From the NCBI GenBank assembly GCA_046327715.1, contig JAXLXY010000002.1, forward strand, positions 62,001 through 126,000: DNA of 64,000 bases, given 5' to 3'. Made by a program: the position numbers and the translations under genes. The DNA is from JADJOM01 sp046327715 (GTDB taxonomy: Bacteria > Gemmatimonadota > Gemmatimonadetes > Gemmatimonadales > GWC2-71-9). The notes under the pieces were generated by a model. The model saw only the letters and a program-made list of their open reading frames with translations. It did not search any database and was not told the DNA's origin. Shown piece by piece: positions 52,141 through 60,815 of this stretch; positions within the stretch are counted from its first letter, which is position 1, and each line of letters starts with the position of its first letter.

Positions 52141-52170
52141 AAACTTCGGGCGGCCGGCGGGGAAACTCAA
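52141..52170 (-). promoter_or_regulatory. Possible promoter of tRNA-Lys
   Basis: On the minus strand TTGAGT (52165-52170) and AAGTTT (52141-52146) are 18 nt apart and 10 nt upstream of the tRNA. Both hexamers match the consensus only partly. Confidence 0.35.
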
Positions 52171-52194
52171 GGCCGCCCGCGCCGGGAGGGCCCC

Positions 52195-52572
52195 ATGCGG
52201 ATCACGCTTCCGACGCTGCTCGTCTGCCTTGCGGTGGGGGCGCCCGCCGCGGCCCAGGGCCACGGTGACCGGTGGCAGGTCACCACCGAGGCCGGCGAGT
52301 ACCTCTGGGACATCCGGCTGGTCCGCCTCGGGGGCGACACGCTGTTCTTCCGGCAGGCCGACACCCTGGGCGCGGTCCGCGTGGCCCAGATCGGTGAGCT
52401 GCGGCTGATCCGGAAGACCCTGGTGCACGCCGAGGGCACCGACCGCCAGGGCGAGACCATGGCGGCACTCATGGGCGGCAGCGACGAGGTCTTCGACCTG
52501 CGTCCGCTGGACTTTGCGGCCCGCCTGCAGGCCATCCGCCAGTTGCTGCTGCTCCATCCGCCGGGACCCTGA
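52195..52572 (+). CDS. Small secreted protein of unknown function
   Basis: The 125-residue product has a clear signal peptide (MRITLPTLLVCLAVGAPAAA) and a mature part of about 100 residues with beta-type pattern (RWQVTTEAGEYLWDIRLVRL, GDTLFFRQADTLGAVRVAQI) and a helical end. No family is recognised. GGGAGGG lies 5 nt before the ATG. It is 51 nt upstream of bioB on the same strand, but with no sign of a functional link. Confidence 0.65.
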   Translation: MRITLPTLLVCLAVGAPAAAQGHGDRWQVTTEAGEYLWDIRLVRLGGDTLFFRQADTLGAVRVAQIGELRLIRKTLVHAEGTDRQGETMAALMGGSDEVFDLRPLDFAARLQAIRQLLLLHPPGP

Positions 52573-52623
52573 CCCCGTTCGCCGCGCGGGACGCCGGCGA
52601 TTCACCCTTTGGCCGTTGCTCCC

Positions 52624-53610
52624 ATGACCGACTGGAATCTGCTGGCCGACCGGAGCCTGCGGGGTGAGGCCGTGGCTCCCGCCGAGGCGCTGGCCGTGCT
52701 CACCGCCGACGACCGCGAACTGCTGGCGGTGCTCGACGCCGCGTTCCGGGTGCGGCGGGCCCACCACGGACTGGACGTGCGGATCCACGTGCTGCGCAAT
52801 GCCAAGAGCGGGTTGTGTCCGGAGGACTGCGCCTTCTGCAGCCAGTCCACGCGGCACCACAGCGCCGTCGAGCGCTACCCGCTCGAGTCCGTCGAGTCGC
52901 TGGTCGAGGGCGCGCGGGAAGCCGCGGCCCTCGGGGCCGTCAAGTACTGCATGGTCACCAGCACCCGCGGGCCGTCCGAGCGCGACCTCGACGTGATCTG
53001 CGAAGCGGTACGACGCATCAAGGCGGAGCTCCACCTGAACGTGTGCACCTCCCTCGGCCTCCTCAGGGACGGCCAGGCGGAGCGCCTGGCGGCCGCGGGC
53101 GTCACCCGGTTCAACCACAACCTCGAGACCTCCCGGTCCCACTTCGGCGAGATCTGCCACACCCATGCGTACGACGAGCGCATCGCCACGGTACGGGCCG
53201 CCAAGGCCGCGGGGCTGGAGGCCTGCTGTGGCGGGATCCTGGGCATGGGCGAGTCGCTCGAGGACCGGGTGCAGCTGGCGCTGGAGCTCCGCGAACTCGA
53301 GGTCGAGTCGATTCCGGTCAACTTCCTCGACCCGCGGCCCGGGACGCCGCTCGCCGACCAGCCGCGCCTCAGCCCCCAGGACTGCCTGCGCGCGCTGGCC
53401 ATGTTCCGCTTCGTGAACCCGTCGCGCGACATCCGCGTGGCGGGCGGGCGGGAGGTGAACCTGCGGCACCTGCAGCCGCTCGCGCTCTACCCGGCCAATT
53501 CCCTCTTCAGCAACGGATACCTCACCACCGGCGGCCAGGGCGCGGACGCGGACCGTCGGATGATCGCCGACCTGGGGTTCCGGGTGGCCGAGCTGGTGGC
53601 CGCGGAGTGA
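52624..53610 (+). CDS. bioB: Biotin synthase
   Basis: The 328-residue radical-SAM enzyme has the [4Fe-4S] motif CPEDCAFCSQS, SLGLLRDGQAERLAAAG, YNHNLET-type stretch read here as FNHNLETSRSHF, CCGGILGMGE with the [2Fe-2S] Cys, and NFLDPRPGTPL. It inserts sulfur into dethiobiotin. bioA starts inside its last codons and bioD follows, so this is the biotin operon. The ATG at 52624 is chosen because an earlier in-frame ATG at 52609 adds only five residues; neither has a clear Shine-Dalgarno. Confidence 0.96.
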   Translation: MTDWNLLADRSLRGEAVAPAEALAVLTADDRELLAVLDAAFRVRRAHHGLDVRIHVLRNAKSGLCPEDCAFCSQSTRHHSAVERYPLESVESLVEGAREAAALGAVKYCMVTSTRGPSERDLDVICEAVRRIKAELHLNVCTSLGLLRDGQAERLAAAGVTRFNHNLETSRSHFGEICHTHAYDERIATVRAAKAAGLEACCGGILGMGESLEDRVQLALELRELEVESIPVNFLDPRPGTPLADQPRLSPQDCLRALAMFRFVNPSRDIRVAGGREVNLRHLQPLALYPANSLFSNGYLTTGGQGADADRRMIADLGFRVAELVAAE

Positions 53611-55001
53611 CGGGCCCGCGGGGCCCCCGCGGCGCCGGCGCCGCGCCCACGGCGGCGGAGCTCCGCGCCTGGGACGACGCCCACCTCTGGCATCCGTTCA
53701 CGCCGCACAGCGTCTATCGCGCCGAGGAGCCGCTGCAGGTCGTGGCCGGCGACGGGCACTACCTCATCGACACCGAGGGCCGCCGGTACCTCGACGGCGT
53801 CGGGTCACTCTGGTGCAATCTCTTCGGCCACCGGCACCCCGCGATCGACGCCGCGGTCCGGGCCCAGCTCGACCGGATCGCCCACAGCACCCTCCTTGGC
53901 CATGCCGCCGTGCCCGCGATCGTGCTGGCCCGCCGGCTGGCGGCGCTGGCGCCCGCAGGCCTCACCCGGGTGTTCTTCTCCGATGACGGCTCCACTGCGG
54001 TGGAGGTGGCGCTCAAGCTGGCGCTCCAGTTCTGGCAGCAGCACGACGGAGGCCGGCAGCGGCAGCGCACCCGCTTCGTGACCCTGGGCCAGGCCTACCA
54101 CGGGGACACGGTGGGCGCGGTGGCGCTCGGCGGCATCGCCCTCTTCCACGAGCGCTACCAGCCGCTGCTGTTCGAGACCCGCCAGGCACCCGCCCCCTAC
54201 TGCTACCGGTGCCCGCTGGGCCAGGCGCGCGCCACCTGCCAGCTCGACTGTATCGCCGCCCTGGAGGCGCTGGTCCGCGCGGAGGGGCCGAACATCGCGG
54301 CGATCGTGCTGGAGAGCGGTGTGCTTGGTGCGGCGGGCATGCTGGTGCAGCCGGAGGGATTCCTGCGCCGCGCCCGCGCCGTTGCCGACGAGGTGGGCGC
54401 ACTGCTGGTGCTCGACGAGGTGGCCACCGGGTTCGGGCGGTCGGGGCGGATGTTCGCGTGCGAGTCCGCGGGCGTGGCGCCGGACCTCCTCTGTCTGGCG
54501 AAGGGCCTCACGGGGGGTTATCTCCCGATGGCGGCCACGCTGGCCACCGAGCGGATCTTCGCGGCGTTCCTCGGCCCGCCGGCGGAGGGCCGCACCTTCT
54601 TCCATGGCCACACCTACACCGGCAACGCCCTCGCCGCGGCCGCGGCGCTCGCCACCCTCGACATCTTCGAGCGGGAGCGGGTGCTTGACGCCCTGCCGGC
54701 GCGGATCGCGCGGCTCACGCAGGAACTCGCCCGCCTGGCACCGCTCGCCGCCGTGGGGGACATCCGGCAGTTCGGCCTCGCGGCGGGGATCGAGCTGGTG
54801 CAGGACCGCGCCACCCGGGCGCCCTTCCCGGCCGCGGAGCGCCGCGGGATGCGGGTCTGCCGCGCCGCGCGCGCGCGCGGCGTCTTCCTGCGCCCGCTCG
54901 GCGACACGATCGTCCTCATGCCCCCGTTGACCATCACCGGGGACGAGATCACCGCACTCGTTGACGCCATCGAGCATGGCATCCTGGAGGTTTGCGCATG
55001 A
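53607..55001 (+). CDS. bioA: Adenosylmethionine-8-amino-7-oxononanoate aminotransferase
   Basis: The 464-residue PLP enzyme shows LWHPFTPHSVYR near the N-terminus (BioA-type Trp-His-Pro-Phe), FFSDDGSTAVEVALKLA, YHGDTVGAVALGG, the Asp in LLVLDEVATGFGRSG and the Schiff-base Lys in LAKGLTGGYLPMAAT, then FFHGHTYTGN. It makes 7,8-diaminononanoate from KAPA with SAM as amino donor. The GTG start overlaps bioB by 4 nt. The stretch CYRCPLGQARATC is unusual for BioA but common in a BioA subgroup with Cys in this place. Confidence 0.93.
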   Translation: MTGPRGPRGAGAAPTAAELRAWDDAHLWHPFTPHSVYRAEEPLQVVAGDGHYLIDTEGRRYLDGVGSLWCNLFGHRHPAIDAAVRAQLDRIAHSTLLGHAAVPAIVLARRLAALAPAGLTRVFFSDDGSTAVEVALKLALQFWQQHDGGRQRQRTRFVTLGQAYHGDTVGAVALGGIALFHERYQPLLFETRQAPAPYCYRCPLGQARATCQLDCIAALEALVRAEGPNIAAIVLESGVLGAAGMLVQPEGFLRRARAVADEVGALLVLDEVATGFGRSGRMFACESAGVAPDLLCLAKGLTGGYLPMAATLATERIFAAFLGPPAEGRTFFHGHTYTGNALAAAAALATLDIFERERVLDALPARIARLTQELARLAPLAAVGDIRQFGLAAGIELVQDRATRAPFPAAERRGMRVCRAARARGVFLRPLGDTIVLMPPLTITGDEITALVDAIEHGILEVCA

Positions 55002-55756
55002 CCCCGCCGGCACCGAAGAAGCGCGCCACCGGCCGCCCGCCCCGGCCCTCCGCCGCGGTGCGCGAGCCCGATCCGCCGGCACCTTCCCACCCGCCGATCA
55101 CCTTGATCGTGGGGACCGACACCGGCGTCGGGAAGACCTGGGTGACCTGTGCGGTGGCCCGCGCCCTCGCCGACCTCGGGCAGCGGGTCATCGCCGTCAA
55201 GCCGATCGAGACCGGCCTGACCGAGGCCCCATCACCGGAGGAGGACGGCGTCCGGCTGGCCGCGGCCACCGGACAGGACGGCCCGCTCCGGGCGCTGATC
55301 CGGCTGCCCGGGCTCGTGGCGCCCGCGATCGCCGCCGACCAGGCGGGCGTGGAGCTCGACTACGAAGACCTCGTGGCCAGGCTCCGGAGCCTGCTCACGC
55401 CGGAATCGCTGCTTCTGGTGGAAGGATCGGGGGGGCTGCTCTCGCCGCTCACCTGGAGCGACAACCACCTGGACCTCGCCCACAGCCTGGGCGCCCGCGT
55501 GCTGCTGGTGGCGGCCGACCGGCTGGGGACGATCAACCACACCCTGATGGCCCTGCGGGTGCTCGCGGCGGAACGGGTGCCGGTGCTCGGTGTGGTGCTC
55601 AACCAGCCGGGTGCGCCGGACGACAGCACCCGGTACAACGCCGGCGCCCTGGTCCGGCTCGCGGATCATGTGCCGGTGGTGACGGTCCCGAATCTCTCGG
55701 ACCAGGCGCAGTCGGCCGAGGCGGTCAAGGAGATCGCCGGCTGGCTGCTACCGTAG
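54998..55756 (+). CDS. bioD: Dethiobiotin synthetase
   Basis: The 252-residue ATPase has Walker A GTDTGVGKT at residues 39-47, KPIETGLTE, VEGSGGLLSPLTW, and VLGVVLNQP near the end. It closes the ureido ring of biotin with CO2 and ATP. The first 33 residues are a Pro/Arg-rich extension not seen in standard BioD, and no later start codon fits. GGAGG lies 7 nt before the ATG, which overlaps bioA by 4 nt. Its stop overlaps the end of the convergent M1 peptidase gene by 9 nt. bioF and bioC/bioH are not in the window. Confidence 0.93.
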   Translation: MTPPAPKKRATGRPPRPSAAVREPDPPAPSHPPITLIVGTDTGVGKTWVTCAVARALADLGQRVIAVKPIETGLTEAPSPEEDGVRLAAATGQDGPLRALIRLPGLVAPAIAADQAGVELDYEDLVARLRSLLTPESLLLVEGSGGLLSPLTWSDNHLDLAHSLGARVLLVAADRLGTINHTLMALRVLAAERVPVLGVVLNQPGAPDDSTRYNAGALVRLADHVPVVTVPNLSDQAQSAEAVKEIAGWLLP

Positions 55757-58180
55757 GCGCGCGAGGGCCTCGGCCAGGTCCCGCCGGATCGCGTCTTCCG
55801 GCGCGGCGGCCAGCAGGGCCGTCAGCCGGACGCGCGCCTGCTCCGGGGCCACCGCGAAGCGGAACGCCTCCAGCGCCCGCCGCCGCAACCCCGCGCGCCG
55901 CGAGAGCGCCAGCTCCCCCAGGCGATCCAGCGCCGCACCACTCCCGTTCCTGCCGAAGGCCGCCAGCGCATAGACCCCGCCGCTGGTCCGTTCCGCCGCC
56001 CGGGCGATGGCCGGCACCAGCGTCGTGTCTCCGAGTCCCACCGCGGCGAACGCCGCCGCGTTGCTGATCCCGTCCTGGTAGGAGGCTATCTCCAGCGCCG
56101 CCGGGAGCAGCCCCCGCGCCGCCGCGGGATCGAGTTGCGCCAGCGCCGTGAGCGCGGCGGCGCGGGCCTCGTCGGACGCCTCGTGCTCCCAGTGCGCCCG
56201 GACCGCGGGGGCGGCCCCCATGGCGCCACGCTTGCCGAGGGCAGTCAGCGCCGCCTGGCGCACCGAGGCGGCGGTATCGGCGAGGGCGGCCACCAGCGCG
56301 GCTTCGGCCTCGGGCCCGGGGAACGCCTCGAGGGCCGTCGCGGCCAGGGCCCGCGTCAGGAAGTAGTCCGCTCCCGTCGTCGCGGCGGCCAGCGCCGAGC
56401 GCGCCGCCGGCTCGCCGGTCCGGGCGCCGAGCTGCTCGATCACCCAGGCGAGGTTCCACAGGTCGGGGTCGGCCCGGAGCTGGGCCGCGAGCCAGGCGGT
56501 GGGCTGGGCGAACTCGAGGGTCTTGAGAACCGTGTTCCCTTCGTCGAAGACCACCATGGTCGGGGCGCTCCACACCCCGCCCACGTGGATCACCTGCTCG
56601 CGTTGGTCAAGCTGGACGGCCGCGCGCACGTCGCCCGCGGCGGTCCCCACGCGGATGGTGACCGGAGCCTGGAAGACCTCGGGCACCTCGTAGCGCAGCC
56701 CGGTGCTGTCGGCGGGGAGGGAGTCGCGCTGCCGCTGCCGCACCGTGAGCGTCACGAGGCCGATGCTCGAGTCCCACGCCGCGCTCACCTGGAAGTCTGG
56801 ATGGCCGGCGCGGTACATCCACTGGGCAAAGAACCCCTCGAGGTTCTCGCCGGTGGCCTCGAGGAAGGCCTGCCGGAGGTCGTCGGTCGTCGCCACGCCG
56901 AGGGCGTGCTGCCGCAGGTAGTGCCGGACCCCGGCCCAGAATCGCTCATCGCCCAGGCGCTTGCGGAGCATCTCCAGCACCAGCGCGCCCTTGGGATAGA
57001 TGTTGTTCGACCCCAGCGCGGCGAGCGGCATCCGCCGACGGCCGTCGATGCCGAGGTACTGGCGGTACTCGTCGAGGTAGTAATCGCCGCCGGCGGCCTC
57101 CCCGCGCCGGGTGCGCCAGTACTGCCCCGGCAGGAACTCGGCGAAGCCCTCGTTGAGCCACATGTTGGCCCAGTTGGCGGTGGTGACGTAGTCGCCGAAC
57201 CACTGGTGGGCCAGTTCGTGGGGAATGAGGATGTGCTGGTACCAGGGGCGGTCCACGTAGGCGCGGGCCTCGGGAATCCAGTCCACCATGGTGGAGGCAC
57301 TGACGTTCTCCATCCCGCCGAAGAAGTCGGCCACGGTGGTCTGGGCGTACTTGCTCCAGGGATAGGGCACGCCGGTGAGGCGGGAGAACACCTCGATCAT
57401 GTCCGGCGTCACCCCGAAGAGCCGGCGCGCGCGGGCGCTGTCCGCCGCGTAGACGTAGTAGTCCACCGGCACCGTGCGCCAGCGGTCGCGGATCCGGACC
57501 AGCGGGGCCACGATCAGCGAGGCGAGGTAGGTGACCGCCGGCTGCTCCTGGCTCCAGTGCCAGGTCCGGGTGCCGTCCCGGTTGGGACGCTCGGCCACGA
57601 GGCGGCCGTTGGACACCGCGGTATAGCCGCGCGGCACCGTGGCGATCATCTCCCAGGTGGCGCGGTCGTTGGGGAAATCGTAGGTCGGAAACCAGTCGTG
57701 GTTGTTGTCGTCCTCGCCCTGGCTCCAGAGCTGCCGCGGCCGCGCGGGCGGCAGGCTGTCGGCCTCGATGAAGGTGAGCCCGCGGCCGTTGGCGATCACG
57801 CCCCGGTAGCGGACCACGAACCGCACGGTGTCGCCGGCGGCGACGGCCCGGGGCAGGCGCACCACCAGCGTGTCCCTCACATGGGCGAACGGGTAGCGCG
57901 TCGCCGGCGAGGCCGCCGCGGTCACGTCCTCGATCTCGAGCAGGGCCCCGGCGTCGAGCACCACGGAATCGAAGCCCGGGCGCAGGGCGCGCAGCGTGAC
58001 GGTGACGCGGCCCAGGAAGCCGGGGCGGTCCCAGTCGAAGTCCCGCAGCTCGATCCGCTGGTGCAGCAGGTCGTAGTCATGGCTGCGCGAGTACCGGTCG
58101 GCGGCCATCCGCTCCGCGTTGGACTGGGCGGCGAGCGGCAGGGCGAGGCACAGGGCCAGGAGGCAGGCGATGGGGCGCAT
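55748..58180 (-). CDS. Secreted M1 family aminopeptidase with C-terminal HEAT-like repeats
   Basis: The 810-residue protein has a signal peptide (CLLALCLALPLAAQ), an N-terminal beta saddle, exopeptidase motif GGMENVSAST, and zinc motif HELAH (His321-Glu322-His325) with NEGFAEFL 19 residues on. Residues after about 560 are alpha-helical and end in HEAT-like repeats (AALVAALADTAASVRQAALTAL, AAALTALAQLDPAAAR). It is probably an exported aminopeptidase that digests peptides. The first ATG at 58180 fits the signal peptide; the open frame continues upstream inside rnhB. It follows rnhB by 5 nt and so ends the ffh-rplS operon. Confidence 0.9.
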   Translation of the reverse strand: MRPIACLLALCLALPLAAQSNAERMAADRYSRSHDYDLLHQRIELRDFDWDRPGFLGRVTVTLRALRPGFDSVVLDAGALLEIEDVTAAASPATRYPFAHVRDTLVVRLPRAVAAGDTVRFVVRYRGVIANGRGLTFIEADSLPPARPRQLWSQGEDDNNHDWFPTYDFPNDRATWEMIATVPRGYTAVSNGRLVAERPNRDGTRTWHWSQEQPAVTYLASLIVAPLVRIRDRWRTVPVDYYVYAADSARARRLFGVTPDMIEVFSRLTGVPYPWSKYAQTTVADFFGGMENVSASTMVDWIPEARAYVDRPWYQHILIPHELAHQWFGDYVTTANWANMWLNEGFAEFLPGQYWRTRRGEAAGGDYYLDEYRQYLGIDGRRRMPLAALGSNNIYPKGALVLEMLRKRLGDERFWAGVRHYLRQHALGVATTDDLRQAFLEATGENLEGFFAQWMYRAGHPDFQVSAAWDSSIGLVTLTVRQRQRDSLPADSTGLRYEVPEVFQAPVTIRVGTAAGDVRAAVQLDQREQVIHVGGVWSAPTMVVFDEGNTVLKTLEFAQPTAWLAAQLRADPDLWNLAWVIEQLGARTGEPAARSALAAATTGADYFLTRALAATALEAFPGPEAEAALVAALADTAASVRQAALTALGKRGAMGAAPAVRAHWEHEASDEARAAALTALAQLDPAAARGLLPAALEIASYQDGISNAAAFAAVGLGDTTLVPAIARAAERTSGGVYALAAFGRNGSGAALDRLGELALSRRAGLRRRALEAFRFAVAPEQARVRLTALLAAAPEDAIRRDLAEALARLR

Positions 58181-58185
58181 GGGGC

Positions 58186-58857
58186 TCAGACGTCGAACGT
58201 GAACTGGGACACCGGCGCGAAGCTGCGCCGGTGGTGCACGGTGGGCCCGTGCAGGGCGATGGCCTCGCAGTGCCGTGCGGTGCCGTAGCCGGCGTTGGTC
58301 TCCCACCCGAATCCCGGGTGCCGGAGGGCCAGCCGGCGCATCAGGCCGTCGCGGACTTCCTTGGCGAGGATGCCGGCGGCCGCGATGGTGTAGCACAGGG
58401 CGTCGCCGTCGACCAGCGCCTCGTGCGCGAACCCCGCCTCGGGCAGGGGCAGGCCGTCGATCAGCACCTGGTACCCGGTGGCCCCGGCCTCGAGCGCGCG
58501 CGCGCGGAAGTGTGCGGCGCTCACCGCCCGCGCCACCGCACGATGCATGGCGAGGGCGGTGGCGCGGCGGATGTTGAGGCGGTCGATCTCGCGGACGCTC
58601 GCGGCCGCGAGGGCCACGGCCAGGGCCGCGCGACGGAGGTCGGGGACCAGGACGGCACGCTGGCGGGCGGAGAGGGTCTTGCTGTCGCGGACCCCCCGGA
58701 TGGGCGGCGCGTAGGGGGGAAAGGCGATGGCCGCGGCCACCACTGGACCAGCCAGGGGACCGCGGCCGACTTCATCCACGCCAAGCAGCAGCGCCCGCTC
58801 GGACCAGGCCGCTTCCTCGCGCACGAGGGTGGGCAGCGTCGGCGGGCGCGGGGGCAT
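58186..58857 (-). CDS. rnhB: Ribonuclease HII
   Basis: The 223-residue enzyme has GVDEVGRGPLAGPVV with the catalytic Asp-Glu, RGVRDSKTLSARQR, and NAGYGTARHCEAI near the end. It removes ribonucleotides from DNA. It starts 1 nt after the rplS stop region, and rplS-rnhB order is common in bacteria. The N-terminal 20 residues are Pro-rich and not conserved; the ATG at 58857 is kept because it gives normal spacing after rplS. Confidence 0.95.
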   Translation of the reverse strand: MPPRPPTLPTLVREEAAWSERALLLGVDEVGRGPLAGPVVAAAIAFPPYAPPIRGVRDSKTLSARQRAVLVPDLRRAALAVALAAASVREIDRLNIRRATALAMHRAVARAVSAAHFRARALEAGATGYQVLIDGLPLPEAGFAHEALVDGDALCYTIAAAGILAKEVRDGLMRRLALRHPGFGWETNAGYGTARHCEAIALHGPTVHHRRSFAPVSQFTFDV

Positions 58858-58858
58858 G

Positions 58859-59218
58859 TCAGCCCTGGGTCACGTTCTCACGCTTCTCGCGGATACGCGC
58901 GGCCTTGCCGCTCACCTTCCGGAGGTAATACAGCTTGGCCCGGCGCACCCGGCCGCGGCGGACCACCTCGATGGTGGCGATGCTCGGGCTGTGCAGGGGG
59001 AACACCCGCTCCACGCCCACGCCGGCCGAGACCTTGCGGACCCGGAAGGTCTCGTTGATCCCGCCGCCCCGCTTGCCCATGCAGAGGCCCTCGAAGGCCT
59101 GCAGGCGTTCCTTGTCGCCCTCGCGCACCCGGACCATCACCTTGATGGTGTCGCCCGAGCCGAACGCCGGGAGATCCGTCCTGAGCCCTTCACGGGCCAC
59201 CGCCGCCATCCGATCCAT
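58859..59218 (-). CDS. rplS: 50S ribosomal protein L19
   Basis: The 119-residue protein matches L19: FGSGDTIKVMVRVREGDKER, FEGLCMGKRGGGINETFRVR, GVGVERVFPLHSPSIATIEV and AKLYYLRKVSGKAARIREK. It lies at the 30S-50S interface. AGGAGGAA stands before the ATG. It follows trmD in the same order as in many bacteria. Confidence 0.98.
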   Translation of the reverse strand: MDRMAAVAREGLRTDLPAFGSGDTIKVMVRVREGDKERLQAFEGLCMGKRGGGINETFRVRKVSAGVGVERVFPLHSPSIATIEVVRRGRVRRAKLYYLRKVSGKAARIREKRENVTQG

Positions 59219-59246
59219 TGCTTCCTCCTGGTATCAACTCGCGCGC

Positions 59247-59942
59247 CTAGTGGTGGCGCGCCTCGTAATCCGCCCACAGGTCCGGCCGCCGCTCCCGGGT
59301 CAGGCGCTCGGCTTCCGCCTGGCGCCACGCGGCGATCGCCGCGTGATTGCCGGAACGCAGCACCTCCGGCACCGTCCGGCCCTCGAAGTCCTCGGGCCGG
59401 GTATAGCTTGGCGGGCTCAGCAGCCCGTCGTAGTGCGAATCGCCCGCGGCGGACTCGTGGTCCCCGAGCACGCCCGGGAGCAGCCGCACCACCGCGTCGA
59501 TGATGCACAGCGCCGCCGGCTCGCCGCCCGAGAGGATGAAGTCCCCGAGGGACAGCTCCTCGGTGGCCAGGCCGTCGGCCACGCGCTGGTCCACGTCCTT
59601 GTAGTGCCCGCACAGCAGCGTCAGCCGGTCGGCCAGCGAGAACCGCACCGCGTCGGCGTGCCCGAAGCGCCGGCCCCGCGCGGAGAGCAGGACCACCGGT
59701 CCGGCCCGATCCGCCGGTTCGAGGGCGCCCACCGCCTCGAAGAACGGCTCCGGCTTGAGCACCATCCCGGCCCCGCCCCCGTAGGGGTAGTCGTCCACGG
59801 TCCGGTGCCGGTCGTGGGTGAAGTCCCGGAGCTGGACCAGCCGGTACGCCACCCGCCCCGCCGCCGCCGCGCGCCCCGGGATGCTGGCGCCGAGGTAGGG
59901 CGCCAGGGCCTCCGGGAAGAGCGTCACGACGTTGATGCGCAT
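59247..59942 (-). CDS. trmD: tRNA (guanine-37-N1) methyltransferase
   Basis: The 231-residue SPOUT enzyme has INVVTLFPEALAPYLGASI at the start, VDDYPYGGGAGMVLKPEP with the active Asp, LLCGHYKDVDQRV for SAM binding and LGDFILSGGEPAAL. It methylates G37 next to the anticodon to stop frameshifting. The start codon overlaps the rimM stop (TGATG). An upstream extension of this frame inside rimM was rejected. Confidence 0.97.
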   Translation of the reverse strand: MRINVVTLFPEALAPYLGASIPGRAAAAGRVAYRLVQLRDFTHDRHRTVDDYPYGGGAGMVLKPEPFFEAVGALEPADRAGPVVLLSARGRRFGHADAVRFSLADRLTLLCGHYKDVDQRVADGLATEELSLGDFILSGGEPAALCIIDAVVRLLPGVLGDHESAAGDSHYDGLLSPPSYTRPEDFEGRTVPEVLRSGNHAAIAAWRQAEAERLTRERRPDLWADYEARHH

Positions 59943-60475
59943 CAGTCGAGCAGGCCCTCCGGCAGTACCACCACCAGCAGCCGCTCCTCGCGCCGCACCT
60001 CGCGCACGAACTCCTTGATGAACGGCAGCAGGAACTCCCGCTTCGGCCCCTGCACCTCGAGGGTGATCCCGGTGGGCAGCTCCAGCAGCCCCGAGACCAG
60101 CCCGTACGCCGTTCCGTCCTCGCCGCGGACCGCGAAGCCTTCCAGCTCGTGGAGGTAGACCTCGCCTTCCGCGAGCGGGGTGAGCTCCTCGGCTGGGGCG
60201 CCCAGGAACTGGCCGCGCCACTGCCCCATCAGGTCCCGGTCTTCCACCCCACGGAACTTCACCAGCCACTCGCGGTGGTATCCCCGGCTGCGCTCCACCA
60301 CGATCGGCTCGCCGAGCACCGCGCCATCCAGCCCCAGCCGCACCAGCTGCCGCCCGGGCACGAAGACCGCCTCCGGTTCGGCCGTCAGGGGGAAGATCGC
60401 GAACTCCCCCTTGAGGCCATGCGGCTTGCGGAGCCGCCCCACCGCAAGAAAGCGGGGGCGGTCCGGCTGGCTCAC
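59942..60475 (-). CDS. rimM: 16S rRNA processing protein RimM
   Basis: The 177-residue product has the RimM domain RFLAVGRLRKPHGLKGE and a C-terminal PRC barrel from about 95 (YLHELEGFAVRGEDG to ITLEVQGPKREFLLPF, and VVVLPEGLLD at the end). It helps mature the 30S head with ribosomal protein S19. The GTG start at 60475 overlaps the rpsP stop by 4 nt; a longer frame to 60556 would run into rpsP. Confidence 0.95.
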   Translation of the reverse strand: MSQPDRPRFLAVGRLRKPHGLKGEFAIFPLTAEPEAVFVPGRQLVRLGLDGAVLGEPIVVERSRGYHREWLVKFRGVEDRDLMGQWRGQFLGAPAEELTPLAEGEVYLHELEGFAVRGEDGTAYGLVSGLLELPTGITLEVQGPKREFLLPFIKEFVREVRREERLLVVVLPEGLLD

Positions 60476-60735
60476 GCCTTCGCGGCGGCGAGCACGCCCG
60501 CGCGCTCGAGCAGCGAGCGCACGGTGTCGGTCGGGGTCGCGCCCTTCGCGATCCACGCCTTCGCCGCCTCGGTGTCGAGCTTCACCTTGTCCTGGGCCTG
60601 CTCGGCCCGCGGATCGTAGGTGCCGAGCGCCGCCACGAAGCGGCCATCCCGCGGCGCATCCTTGTCCGCCACGACGATGCGGTACAGCGGGATGCCCTTC
60701 CGGCCGACCCGGCGGAGACGAATCTTGGTTGCCAT
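60472..60735 (-). CDS. rpsP: 30S ribosomal protein S16
   Basis: The 87-residue protein starts MATKIRLRRVGRKGIPLYRI and has VVADKDAPRDGRF, LGTYDPRAE, and a C-terminal helix with GATPTDTVRSLLERAG. It belongs to the 16S rRNA body domain. AGAGGA lies 11 nt before the ATG. ffh lies upstream in the same direction, 80 nt away. Confidence 0.98.
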   Translation of the reverse strand: MATKIRLRRVGRKGIPLYRIVVADKDAPRDGRFVAALGTYDPRAEQAQDKVKLDTEAAKAWIAKGATPTDTVRSLLERAGVLAAAKA

Positions 60736-60815
60736 GCTGAACCTGTCCTCTGAGAACTAGTCCGCGCGCACCGCGGTGCGCACCACCGATGCGCGACGAT
60801 TCGCGCGATCCTGCA

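Noticed and set aside
56135..58288. 717-codon plus-strand frame over the M1 peptidase gene
   Set aside because: Shadow of the peptidase; no signal, motif or ribosome binding site.
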